A stretch of DNA of 7,277 bases from CAYOMP01 sp964405075 (GTDB lineage: Bacteria > Bacillota > Clostridia > Lachnospirales > Lachnospiraceae). Where the stretch lies: the NCBI GenBank assembly GCA_964405075.1, contig CAYOMP010000142.1, forward strand, positions 1-7,277, in the 5' to 3' direction. This document shows positions 1 through 6,677 of the stretch, in pieces. Both the position numbers and the translations under genes were made by a program. Position 1 is the stretch's first letter, and each line of letters opens with the position of its first letter. Under the pieces are notes generated by a model that searched no databases, had not been told where the DNA came from, and saw nothing but the letters and a program-made list of their open reading frames with translations.

Positions 1-3
1 GAA

Positions 4-225
4 ATGGAGATTGAGGCTATGGCACCAAAAGGAAAACATATATTTGGCGTGGTTACGATAGGTGAAAAGGGACAGATTGTAATCCCTTCCAAAGCCAGAA
101 AGATGTTTGGTTTTAACCCGGGAGACGAATTAATGGTGTTAGGAGATGAAAATCAGGGGATTGCTTTAGTGAGAACAGATTTTTTCTTAGCAGCATTAGA
201 GACAATGAATAGAGATGATAAATAA
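4..225 (+). CDS. AbrB/SpoVT-type (swapped-hairpin) transcriptional regulator, possibly 5'-partial
   Basis: A 73-residue protein carrying an AbrB/MazE/SpoVT swapped-hairpin DNA-binding domain over roughly residues 14-52. The visible signature is GVVTIGEKGQIVIPSKARK, followed by a hydrophobic core and FNPGDELMVLGDE. In this family two chains intertwine to make one DNA-binding unit, so it probably acts as a dimer on a promoter. The short tail (about residues 53-73) has no recognisable domain. The start is uncertain: the frame is open to the window edge, and the ATG at 4 has no visible ribosome binding site. An in-frame ATG at 19 follows a GGAG at 6-9, so the first few residues or the true start may differ. 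No terminator is visible after the stop. Whether it regulates the neighbouring methyltransferase or an upstream gene outside the window cannot be told. The family is clear; the target is unknown. Confidence 0.85.
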   Translation: MEIEAMAPKGKHIFGVVTIGEKGQIVIPSKARKMFGFNPGDELMVLGDENQGIALVRTDFFLAALETMNRDDK

Positions 226-313
226 CGAAAAATGATTTAAGAACTTCATACACTTTCACACTTTAACGCAACAATGTCTTTGCTATGATACAAAAAAAAT
301 ATCCCAATATAGC

Positions 314-343
314 TTGTAACATTTGGGCTATGGAAAGTATAAA
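314..343 (+). promoter_or_regulatory. Candidate sigma-A promoter for the methyltransferase
   Basis: TTGTAA (314-319) and TATAAA (338-343) are separated by 18 bases. Transcription would begin near 350, giving a leader of about 27 bases before the ATG at 377. A rival is the extended -10 TGCTATGAT (281-289), with only a weak TTTAAC upstream at 262-267. Both are consensus matches by eye in very AT-rich DNA, where chance matches are common. Confidence 0.35.
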
Positions 344-363
344 AAAAATTATTATATCTGTTT

Positions 364-370
364 AGAGAGG
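364..370 (+). promoter_or_regulatory. Ribosome binding site fixing the methyltransferase start
   Basis: AGAGAGG lies 6 bases before the ATG at 377. The longer reading of the frame starts at a TTG at 323 with no Shine-Dalgarno match near it. This site therefore favours the shorter, 195-residue protein. Confidence 0.65.
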
Positions 371-376
371 TTAAAT

Positions 377-964
377 ATGAATGATTTGCAATGGGACAAA
401 AAGTTAAAAATTACTACAACCGGAAGAGATGATTATCATGCTGATGAATATAACTATCCGTATGAACCAACTCCATACAATGTGTTAGAGCGATTAGTGA
501 AAAGTAAATATATTACTAAAGAAAATATTGTTGTTGATTATGGTTGTGGTAAGGGAAGAGTTGGATTCTTTTTAAACTATATGATTGGATGCAACACTGT
601 TGGGATAGAGTTTGACCGTGAACTATATCAGTTAGCATTAACTAATTTAGATTCTTATGTTAAGAAGAATTCAAATCATTTCGAATGCATAAATGCTGTT
701 AATTATAGGATTGAAAATGAGGATTGCTTTTATTTTTTCAATCCTTTTTCAATTGAAATATTACAATCTGTCATTGGTCGTATTCGTAGTTCGTATTATA
801 AAAATCCTAGGAATATGAAGCTATTTTTTTATTATCCAAGTGAAGAGTATATTGCGTATTTAATGACTGTTGATGAATTAATGTTTGATGATGAAATAGA
901 TTGTAGTGATTTGTTTGAGGGGAATAATAATAGAGAACGAATTATGATTTACACGATTCAATAA
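377..964 (+). CDS. Class I SAM-dependent methyltransferase, substrate unknown
   Basis: A 195-residue, cytoplasmic, Rossmann-fold methyltransferase. Motif I, the SAM-binding glycine loop, is VVDYGCGKGRVGFF (residues 52-65). The acidic residue that usually contacts the SAM ribose is E78 in VGIEFD. The motif IV position reads YFFNPFS (119-125), resembling the N-P-P-[YF] motif of amino-group methyltransferases but as N-P-F. Upstream, YEPTPYNVLERL (29-40) and downstream FFYYPS (150-155) look like family-specific conserved blocks; that impression comes from memory of clostridial homologues, not a search. The frame extends upstream to a TTG at 323, but AGAGAGG just before the ATG at 377 makes that ATG the better start. 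It stands alone between the AbrB-like gene and a 325-base gap. The substrate could be a protein, a nucleic acid or a small molecule; nothing here decides it. Confidence 0.85.
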   Translation: MNDLQWDKKLKITTTGRDDYHADEYNYPYEPTPYNVLERLVKSKYITKENIVVDYGCGKGRVGFFLNYMIGCNTVGIEFDRELYQLALTNLDSYVKKNSNHFECINAVNYRIENEDCFYFFNPFSIEILQSVIGRIRSSYYKNPRNMKLFFYYPSEEYIAYLMTVDELMFDDEIDCSDLFEGNNNRERIMIYTIQ

Positions 965-976
965 GAATAAGAATTT

Positions 977-1002
977 TGCCATAAAGGCACCGCTCGAGAG
1001 CG
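977..1002. repeat. Two tandem small hairpins in a GC-rich patch
   Basis: TGCC-ATAAA-GGCA (977-989) is followed at once by CGCT-CGAG-AGCG (991-1002). The pair starts 12 bases after the methyltransferase stop and is flanked by direct repeats AAGAATTTTGC (969-979) and AAGAATTTGC (1003-1012). No T-run follows, so it is not a standard intrinsic terminator. It could stabilise the 3' end of the mRNA or be a remnant of a small element. Confidence 0.4.
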
Positions 1003-1116
1003 AAGAATTTGCAAGTATACTGTTTGTTATCAGATTTTTGACTGCTAATATTAGAAATCAGTAAATTTATAGACTGTTTTTTGGGATTTTTTTGAAAAAT
1101 AATGCAAGATAGAATT

Positions 1117-1138
1117 TTTTATTAAAATTTTAATAAAA
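1117..1138. repeat. Perfect 22-bp AT palindrome upstream of the GNAT-kinase unit
   Basis: The left arm TTTTATTAAAA (1117-1127) and the right arm TTTTAATAAAA (1128-1138) are exact reverse complements with no spacer. It ends three bases before the TATAAT at 1142 and covers the place where a -35 box would be. It could be an operator. In DNA this AT-rich, shorter palindromes arise by chance, but an 11-bp perfect arm is uncommon. Confidence 0.45.
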
Positions 1139-1147
1139 TTGTATAAT
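1119..1147 (+). promoter_or_regulatory. Candidate promoter for the GNAT-kinase operon
   Basis: A perfect TATAAT (1142-1147) has a poor -35 candidate, TTATTA (1119-1124), 17 bases upstream. The leader to the GNAT ATG would be about 135 bases. A weak -35 overlapped by a palindrome fits a regulated promoter, but this is inference. Confidence 0.35.
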
Positions 1148-1276
1148 AGTTTTAATAATCACACTTTAATATATATTGTATATGGTAGTTTTGAACTAGT
1201 CTGATCTTATGACTTGGCGCAGAACATTCGTGATTTCAGTTTTGAGTCGAATGAGTATTTGTTAATGAAAAAAGAT

Positions 1277-1283
1277 GGGAGGA
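1277..1283 (+). promoter_or_regulatory. Ribosome binding site fixing the GNAT start
   Basis: GGGAGGA lies 6 bases before the ATG at 1290. An in-frame ATG at 1275 overlaps this site and has no ribosome binding site of its own, so 1290 is preferred. Confidence 0.75.
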
Positions 1284-1289
1284 TGTACT

Positions 1290-1727
1290 ATGATTATTAA
1301 AGGGTTAGAACTAAATGATTATGAAACTGCAAAAAAATTAGTTTGGGATGTATTTATGAAATATGAAGCACCTGATTATGGGGAAGATGGTATTGAAGAA
1401 TTCAGAAAAAGTATTAATGACCCTGAATACTTGAAAATGGTAACGGCTTTTGGTGCTTATGAGGGCGATGAATTAGTAGGAATTATTGCTACAAGAAGCG
1501 AAGGAAGTCATATAGCATTATTTTTTGTAAAATCAGAGTACCAGGGTAAAGGTATTGGTCGAAAACTATTCGAATATGTTTGTGGATTAGATAAAAAGGA
1601 GATTATTACAGTTAATTCTTCACCTTATGCGGTTGATATATATCAGCATTTAGGATTTGTAGCGGCAGGTGTTGAGCAATCGGTTAATGGATTAAGGTTT
1701 ACTCCTATGCAATATGTGTTAGATTAA
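1290..1727 (+). CDS. GNAT-family N-acetyltransferase
   Basis: A 145-residue soluble acetyltransferase of the GNAT fold, expected to move an acetyl group from acetyl-CoA to an amine. The acetyl-CoA pyrophosphate-binding motif A is clear: FFVKSEYQGKGIGRKLFEYV (78-97), with the Q-x-x-G-x-G core at Q85, G88 and G90. Motif B follows as VNSSPYAVDIYQHLGF (108-123), with Y118 in the position of the usual catalytic or CoA-leaving-group tyrosine. The C-terminal strand RFTPMQYVL (136-144) closes the fold. Length is normal for the family. An in-frame ATG at 1275 exists, but GGGAGGA at 1277-1283 points to 1290. The kinase gene begins 25 bases after the stop with its own strong ribosome binding site, so the two are probably co-transcribed. 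The substrate is unknown; proteins, antibiotics and small amines are all possible in this superfamily. Confidence 0.88.
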   Translation: MIIKGLELNDYETAKKLVWDVFMKYEAPDYGEDGIEEFRKSINDPEYLKMVTAFGAYEGDELVGIIATRSEGSHIALFFVKSEYQGKGIGRKLFEYVCGLDKKEIITVNSSPYAVDIYQHLGFVAAGVEQSVNGLRFTPMQYVLD

Positions 1728-1752
1728 ACTAAACATCCAGGAGGGTGGAGCT

Positions 1753-3780
1753 ATGGTGCTTATTAGTAGTGATGATATTATGTCGTTAATGCCACAAGAT
1801 TATATTATTTTTACCGCTGATGAAAAAACAGAAATTTTGTCAGTAAGTGAGGATATAGTGTGTCTTTTTGGCTGTAATAGCAAGGAAGAATTTGCTGATT
1901 GTTGTCAAAATAGATTTGAAAATCTTGTTTATGAGGAAGATAAGGGTAAAGATGATTTAATTAAGGAATTAAAAAGACAAATTAAAGAAGATAAGTACAG
2001 CTTTACATATATTACATTTCGTGTGTGCAAAAAGAACGGTGAAATACGTTGGGTAGAAATGACAGGAAGGTATACGGAACATAAAAAATATGGACGTGTT
2101 TGTTTTGCATATTTAAAAGACATAACAGAGGTAAAAGAAAAAGAGTTAGAACATCAGAAGGAAATACAAAAGAATTTGCTCAAAGAAAATATACGAAGTT
2201 TAGAAGTGGTAGAAGCTTTGAGTAATGACTACTCATCTGTGTATTATATAGACGTTAAAACAGGACAATTTTCCATATACCGTATGAACGGAAATATAGA
2301 AAAAACATATGGAAATGTTTATAGAACAAGTATTTCATACAAGGATGCTATGTTGTCTTATGTAGAAGGAACGGTTATTGAAGAGGATAGGGATATCTTG
2401 CGCCCTTATGCAGATGTAAAGTTCTTGCTTAAGAAATTGAAAACACATGATTCGACAGAGGTTATTTATAGAGGAAAATGGAACAATGTAGTTCGTTATT
2501 TTAAAATGAAAGCTGTTCCAGTAAAAAAGGACGATAAGGTAACAGCCATTGTTGCAGGTTTTGCTGACACAGATGCTGAAATTAAGAAAGAAATGTTGAA
2601 CCGACAGTCATTAGAGAGAGCATTACAGCAGGCAAAATCAGCTAGCAATTCTAAGACCACATTTCTTTTTAATATGTCTCACGATATTAGAACTCCAATG
2701 AATGCCATACTGGGATTCACATCTATAGCTAAAAAGAATATTGATAACGTCGACAAGGTTAAGAATTGTCTGGATAAAATTGAAACATCAGGTTCTCATT
2801 TGCTACGTTTAATAAATGATGTACTGGATATGGCTCGTATTGAAAGTGGAAAAATCGAAATTGATCAGGCGCCAATGAATATTACAGAAGTTGTACAACA
2901 AGTTGAAGCAATGGTGTGTGATGATATAATTGCTAAAAATTTGAATTTGGAAGTACATATGGACATCAAGGATAATGATGTATACAGTGATCAATTAAGA
3001 TTTACACAAATTGTGATTAATCTTCTTAGCAATGCGACAAAATATACCAAGCCTGGAGGTAACATTTTATATAGTACAATACAGATACCAAGCGAAAAAA
3101 AGGATTATGCAACATACGAAATTAAGGTAAAAGATACAGGAATAGGTATGAGTAAAGATTTTCTAAAACATGTATTTGATGCCTTTGAACGTGAACATAC
3201 TACAACAAATTGTGGTATTCAAGGAACGGGACTTGGATTAGCAATTACTAAAAGTATTGTTGAAATGTTTGGTGGAACTATTGATGTAAAGAGTGAGTTG
3301 GGTGTTGGTTCTGAATTTGTTATTATTATATCCTTTAGAATCCGTGAAGATGAAGCTGAGATTTTGGAAGAAATAAGTTATAAAAATATTGATTTCAATG
3401 GTAAAAGAATATTGTTAGCTGAAGATAATGAATTAAATCAGGAAATTGCTTATGAAATATTAACTGATGCCGGATTTAACGTTGAAATAGCTTCTGACGG
3501 AGCAATCGCTGTAGATATGTTACGTAAGTCAGAAGTTGGTTATTATGATTTACTATTAATGGACATTCAAATGCCGTTTATGGATGGTTATAAAGCAACT
3601 ATGGAAATAAGAAATATGGCAAATAAAGATTTAGCAAGTATTCCAATTGTGGCAATGACAGCTAATGCCTTTGAAGAGGATAGACGAAAGGCAATTGCTA
3701 TAGGAATGAATGGTCACATAGCAAAACCGATTGATATATCAGCTTTGCTTGAAACTTTGAGTAAAATATTAAATGCATAG
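1753..3780 (+). CDS. Cytoplasmic PAS hybrid sensor histidine kinase/response regulator
   Basis: A 675-residue hybrid kinase. Residues about 15-128 look like a PAS domain ending in AYLKDITEVKEKE, with a PAC-like tail and linker helix. Residues about 150-275 resemble a second PAS-like sensor (YYIDVKTGQFSIYRM near its start). HisKA follows with the phosphoacceptor H310 in MSHDIRTPMNAILGF. The ATPase domain has an N box NLLSNATKY (423-431), a G1 box DTGIGM (461-466), an F box around FDAFER (475-480) and a G2 box GTGLGL (491-496). The C-terminal receiver has the acidic pair E557/D558, phosphoacceptor D604 in LLMDIQMP, T636 and K658. All key residues are intact. There is no hydrophobic membrane segment, so it should sense an internal signal. 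There is no HPt domain after the receiver, so phosphate would pass to a separate HPt protein, or the receiver may act on the kinase itself. AGGAGGG (1739-1745) lies 7 bases before the ATG. The signal and output are unknown. Confidence 0.93.
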   Translation: MVLISSDDIMSLMPQDYIIFTADEKTEILSVSEDIVCLFGCNSKEEFADCCQNRFENLVYEEDKGKDDLIKELKRQIKEDKYSFTYITFRVCKKNGEIRWVEMTGRYTEHKKYGRVCFAYLKDITEVKEKELEHQKEIQKNLLKENIRSLEVVEALSNDYSSVYYIDVKTGQFSIYRMNGNIEKTYGNVYRTSISYKDAMLSYVEGTVIEEDRDILRPYADVKFLLKKLKTHDSTEVIYRGKWNNVVRYFKMKAVPVKKDDKVTAIVAGFADTDAEIKKEMLNRQSLERALQQAKSASNSKTTFLFNMSHDIRTPMNAILGFTSIAKKNIDNVDKVKNCLDKIETSGSHLLRLINDVLDMARIESGKIEIDQAPMNITEVVQQVEAMVCDDIIAKNLNLEVHMDIKDNDVYSDQLRFTQIVINLLSNATKYTKPGGNILYSTIQIPSEKKDYATYEIKVKDTGIGMSKDFLKHVFDAFEREHTTTNCGIQGTGLGLAITKSIVEMFGGTIDVKSELGVGSEFVIIISFRIREDEAEILEEISYKNIDFNGKRILLAEDNELNQEIAYEILTDAGFNVEIASDGAIAVDMLRKSEVGYYDLLLMDIQMPFMDGYKATMEIRNMANKDLASIPIVAMTANAFEEDRRKAIAIGMNGHIAKPIDISALLETLSKILNA

Positions 3781-3808
3781 ATATGGATTTTTCTATAAAA
3801 ATAAGTCT

Positions 3809-3842
3809 AACTATTCGTTAAAGTTGTGTTTAGCGAATAGTT
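3809..3842. terminator. Long hairpin after the hybrid kinase gene
   Basis: AACTATTCGTTAAA (3809-3822) pairs with TTTAGCGAATAGTT (3829-3842) around a 6-base loop, giving a 14-bp stem with a single U-G pair. It begins 28 bases after the kinase stop. No T-run follows on the plus strand. On the minus strand the stem is followed by a short T-rich stretch (complement of 3794-3803). It may therefore be an mRNA 3'-end stabiliser, or a stop for leftward read-through, rather than a classic plus-strand terminator. Confidence 0.5.
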
Positions 3843-4134
3843 GAAAATACTCTTCTAAAAGGAATCAGCCACATAATTTGGTTATCAGGCGTATAAAGTA
3901 TAAAGCTTTTGACTTTTACAGTTTTTTGACCTTTTTATGTACATATCTGTTGTTTAATGGAAAAATGTTTCTTTATATCTGTTTTTGGTTGTAGAATAAA
4001 AGGCAATGCCTAGATGATTATATTCTTTATAAGTTTTTTCTTTAAAAAGTAAATAATCAATTTTGATTTTGGAATTGATAAGTGTAGGATTAAAGTTTAT
4101 TACAGCATCTGTATAAATAGGTTGATTTACAAAG

Positions 4135-4163
4135 AGGCTGTAAGTATCCACAACTTACAGCCT
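4135..4163 (-). terminator. Hairpin after the secreted-protein gene
   Basis: AGGCTGTAAG (4135-4144) and CTTACAGCCT (4154-4163) are exact reverse complements around a 9-base loop. It lies about 73 bases past the stop of the minus-strand gene. The downstream minus-strand sequence CTTTGT is only weakly T-rich, and the plus-strand flank TTCTCC is similar. It probably ends the minus-strand transcript, but it could work in both directions. Confidence 0.55.
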
Positions 4164-4236
4164 TTCTCCATATATTTTCCTATCTTCCTTCATTATCCAT
4201 AGATATATACATAATATACCCACTCCTGTTTAATCA

Positions 4237-6660
4237 CTATTTAACCTTCACTTTAATGGTCTTTACTTTCTTTCCATCTACCTTAACTGTAATATTAGCA
4301 CTACCCTTTTTCCTTCCCTTAATAGTACCACTTGTCTTACCGACAGTTGCTATCTTCTTATTCGAACTTGTAAAGGTTACTTTTCCTGATGCTGGTATCT
4401 TTTTAAGAGAATAAGTTAATTTATAGCTCTTTCCCTTGGATACAGACACTTTAGATTTAATGCTAATCGAAGGCTTAACTGTTTTAGAGGATACCCTAAC
4501 TTTAACTGTTTTTTCAGCTCCAGCTACTGTTGTAATCTTAACCTTAGCTGTCCCTGACTTCTTAGCCTTAATCTTCAAAGTAGCTCCACTTACCTTAGCT
4601 GATACTATCTTAGAACCGCTAACTACCTTCACTGTCTTAATCTTATCTCCAGCTACGCTAGATTTAGCAATCTTTACACCAACAGTCTTACTCTTTTTCA
4701 TCGTAAAAGTGCTTGCTACATTCAAAGTTGCAGTAGCTTCCTCGAGCTCTTCCTCATTACCATTATTACTAGTATCGCTACCACCAGTGTTATTATTGTT
4801 ATTACTGTTATTGTTGTTAGAATTGCTATTGTCATTGTTATTATTATCGTTATTGTTATTATTGTCGTTATCTGAATTGTTGTTACTATTATCAGTATTA
4901 TTGTTATTATTTGAGTTATTATCACCACTACCATTGTCTTCATCACCTGGTTTAGTAGAGTTACTCAAATCTTCGTTGGCAGCTGTTTTGTAATAAAGCT
5001 GTAATGAAATTCCTCCACAGTAGTCATCTTCTTTCTGAAGACTTAACCATACACGTTTAGGTGTAGATGCATCTTTCAAAAATGTTATAGTCCCTGCAGC
5101 TGCATCAATCTTAACATAATCAGAATCATCGTCATCAATACTTACCAGGTTCCACTTAGTTTCGCCATTTATCAAATGTCCTGCCTGAACATTTATAAAA
5201 TCATCTAAATTATAACTCTTATTTTTCTCTACAATGGCAGCACCATCACTATACGAAAAATAAGATTCTCCTCCTGTGGCATAAGAAAAATCAACATCTA
5301 CAGTAAAAGAAGTTTCATACCCATATGGATTACTAAGAGTAATCGTAGACTTACCTCTTTTTCTAAGTGAAGGTGAACAATATTCAACTATGCCTATAGA
5401 TAAATCTCTATAGCAATACTTGTTATACGTGTCGGATATAACAGACCTATTACTTGAACTTAACTGCATCAAATCAGCTTCATCCATATAATAAGCACTC
5501 CTATTATAATCAGGCGAACTAACCTGACTACTCACATTAAGATAAAAACAAGTATCATCTATTCCTTTATTTGCATAAGCAGGCAAGTCCAAATCCAAAA
5601 CCTCACCTTGCACAACTTCTCGCTCATTCACTAACCCTTTAATTTCAATATACGATTTAATAGAGCTTATATCAGGAACATATCTTGTTTTCTCAACAAC
5701 AACTTTCACAGGATCGCCTATAATGAAATGCTCGTCCACATACAACGAAGCCAGACAATTCGACATAGTTTCTCTTACATATACCGGATACACATAATAT
5801 GTTCCAGAGCTTGTAAAGGTAATTCCCCATTTTCCGTATCCATTACCATACATAACCTTATTTTTCCACTGTGACTGTGAACTTGGTATATTAGGAGTTG
5901 GAGAAGTAGTTACCCAGAACTGTACAGCACTGTAGTTATTAAAAGGATTGCTGTTCATATCCCCATCCATATAGTTACCGTCTTTATCATACAATTTTAC
6001 CTGTGGCATGTATGCATAGTTTATTCCCAAAACAGTACTTGTCTTTACTGTCATATCTGACCTGTCAGAAAAGCTAACACTAGCAGGTCCTTTCCAGTCA
6101 ATGTTATGGTAGTAGACATCTGAGCACATACTATTCCACAACATTGAAGTTTCATTATACCTATTTACATAATAGTAATTATAGTAAGCTTCTGTGGATG
6201 AATCACTTGTTGAATAGATATGTAATGAATAATCAGAACTAGCTACACCGAAACACATATTTCCATAATTCGTAAATACATACTCAACATCCTCACTATT
6301 TATAATTATAGAACAATCCCCTAATAAATCAAAAGCACAAGTTTCAACATAATTAACAGAGGATGGAACCGTAATTTCAGAAAGTAGTAAATTATCACTT
6401 CTGGAATTACCACTAATCTGATAGTTAAAAGCTCCTTTTCCGATAGTGGTAACAGGATACCCTTTAATACTAGATGGAATAGACAAGCTAGTTAAATTGC
6501 TGCCAACATAAGCATCTATATGTACCTCACTATCTTCGATATGATATTTCAAACAATTATTATAAGTATAATATGTAGTAGCATTAGCAGTTAACTTATT
6601 CGCATAAATTAAACAACTAAATAAAACAACTACCGTAAATAAATTTCTAAGTCTCTTCAT
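4237..6660 (-). CDS. Secreted BspA-like surface protein with Asn-rich linker and C-terminal Ig-like domains
   Basis: An 807-residue exported protein. Residues 1-27 form a signal peptide (MKRLRN, then a hydrophobic core, probable cleavage after TANA). Residues about 55-120 resemble BspA-type leucine-rich repeats (LTSLSIPSSIKGYPVTTIGKGAF, then EITVPSSVNYVETCAF), only about two units. Residues about 185-560 are Tyr-, Ser- and Asp-rich with beta-strand character and are unassigned. Residues 575-634 are a linker, about 35 of 60 being Asn. The tail (about 640-807) contains two Lys-rich Ig-like segments; the last (VTFTSSNKKIATVGKTSGTIKGRKKGSANITV) matches the bacterial Ig-like group 2 (BIG_2) pattern. 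There is no LPxTG, SLH or membrane anchor, so wall attachment would be non-covalent, perhaps through the basic tail. The frame opens at a GTG at 6678, but AGGAGG sits 9 bases before the ATG at 6660. It lies 17 bases behind the XRE gene. It may be an adhesin or a substrate-binding protein; no catalytic motif is visible. Confidence 0.85.
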   Translation of the reverse strand: MKRLRNLFTVVVLFSCLIYANKLTANATTYYTYNNCLKYHIEDSEVHIDAYVGSNLTSLSIPSSIKGYPVTTIGKGAFNYQISGNSRSDNLLLSEITVPSSVNYVETCAFDLLGDCSIIINSEDVEYVFTNYGNMCFGVASSDYSLHIYSTSDSSTEAYYNYYYVNRYNETSMLWNSMCSDVYYHNIDWKGPASVSFSDRSDMTVKTSTVLGINYAYMPQVKLYDKDGNYMDGDMNSNPFNNYSAVQFWVTTSPTPNIPSSQSQWKNKVMYGNGYGKWGITFTSSGTYYVYPVYVRETMSNCLASLYVDEHFIIGDPVKVVVEKTRYVPDISSIKSYIEIKGLVNEREVVQGEVLDLDLPAYANKGIDDTCFYLNVSSQVSSPDYNRSAYYMDEADLMQLSSSNRSVISDTYNKYCYRDLSIGIVEYCSPSLRKRGKSTITLSNPYGYETSFTVDVDFSYATGGESYFSYSDGAAIVEKNKSYNLDDFINVQAGHLINGETKWNLVSIDDDDSDYVKIDAAAGTITFLKDASTPKRVWLSLQKEDDYCGGISLQLYYKTAANEDLSNSTKPGDEDNGSGDNNSNNNNNTDNSNNNSDNDNNNNNDNNNNDNSNSNNNNSNNNNNTGGSDTSNNGNEEELEEATATLNVASTFTMKKSKTVGVKIAKSSVAGDKIKTVKVVSGSKIVSAKVSGATLKIKAKKSGTAKVKITTVAGAEKTVKVRVSSKTVKPSISIKSKVSVSKGKSYKLTYSLKKIPASGKVTFTSSNKKIATVGKTSGTIKGRKKGSANITVKVDGKKVKTIKVKVK
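4759..4938 (-). repeat. Low-complexity AAY/GAY triplet tract encoding the Asn-rich linker
   Basis: About 60 codons, almost all AAT/AAC with GAT/GAC and Ser codons mixed in, give a near-microsatellite of triplet steps. Replication slippage here would keep the reading frame and only change linker length. On the opposite strand it creates a false Leu-rich reading frame. Confidence 0.8.
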
Positions 6661-6669
6661 AATATAATT

Positions 6670-6675
6670 CCTCCT
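6670..6675 (-). promoter_or_regulatory. Ribosome binding site fixing the secreted-protein start
   Basis: AGGAGG on the minus strand sits 2 bases past the XRE stop codon and 9 bases before the ATG at 6660. It overlaps the upstream in-frame GTG region (6678), which rules that GTG out as the main start and suggests coupling of translation with the XRE gene. Confidence 0.75.
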
Positions 6676-6677
6676 CA

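Larger units (their letters stand above)
965..1289. other. 325-base non-coding gap with small hairpins and a palindrome
   Basis: I see no credible gene here. From left to right it holds two adjacent small GC-rich hairpins (977-1002) flanked by short direct repeats. Next is a 10-bp palindrome CTAATATTAG (1045-1054), inside ACTG/CAGT arms. A very weak CAGT/ACTG hairpin (1059-1076) follows, running into six T (1077-1082), and is the best available stop signal for the methyltransferase. After these come the long AT palindrome (1117-1138) and a TATAAT (1142-1147). Just before the GNAT ribosome binding site, CATTCG (1225-1230) pairs with CGAATG (1248-1253) across 17 bases, so the GNAT leader could fold. 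Confidence 0.6.
3781..4236. other. 456-base convergent intergenic region
   Basis: The region lies between the 3' ends of the kinase and the secreted-protein gene. It contains one hairpin near each gene (3809-3842 and 4135-4163). Between them is AT-rich DNA with a near-direct repeat TTTTGACTTTT / TTTTGACCTTTT around 3907-3935 and no convincing gene. An open minus-strand stretch at 3954-4151 begins with a GTG inside the second hairpin's loop and shows no domain, so I do not call it. Confidence 0.6.

Noticed and set aside
965..1289. Riboswitch in the leader of the GNAT-kinase unit
   Set aside because: The hairpins present are short, and I recognise no conserved riboswitch core such as those for c-di-GMP, SAM, TPP or cobalamin.
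1929..2123. 64-residue minus-strand frame inside the kinase gene
   Set aside because: Antisense shadow of the PAS region of an intact kinase; no independent signals.
2809..2994. 61-residue minus-strand frame inside the kinase gene
   Set aside because: Antisense shadow of the HisKA-ATPase region; no independent signals.
3954..4151. 65-residue minus-strand frame in the convergent gap
   Set aside because: It begins with a GTG inside the loop of the 4135-4163 hairpin, has no ribosome binding site and no domain I recognise. A decayed gene fragment is possible but not supported.
4166..4222. Tiny 10-14 codon minus-strand frames between the secreted-protein stop and the hairpin, one after an AGGAG-like site
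   Set aside because: Too short to judge, no recognisable peptide, and one runs through the terminator stem; likely chance.
4759..4938. CRISPR-like or tandem-repeat array
   Set aside because: The repetition is simple triplet coding for Asn/Asp/Ser, with no fixed repeat unit or spacers.
4722..4946. 74-residue minus-strand Ile/Thr-rich frame
   Set aside because: It is an out-of-frame reading of the same low-complexity triplet tract inside the secreted-protein gene.
4436..4993. 185-residue plus-strand Leu/Ser/Val-rich reading frame
   Set aside because: It is the antisense of the Asn-rich linker and Ig-like tail of the secreted-protein gene; poly-Asn codons read as Leu on the other strand. No ribosome binding site or domain.
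6580..6660. Possible lipoprotein lipobox (LFSC) in the secreted protein's signal peptide
   Set aside because: Phe at -2 is unusual, and the residues after the Cys remain hydrophobic (LIYA), with a good signal peptidase I site (ANA) further on. Ordinary secretion is more likely.
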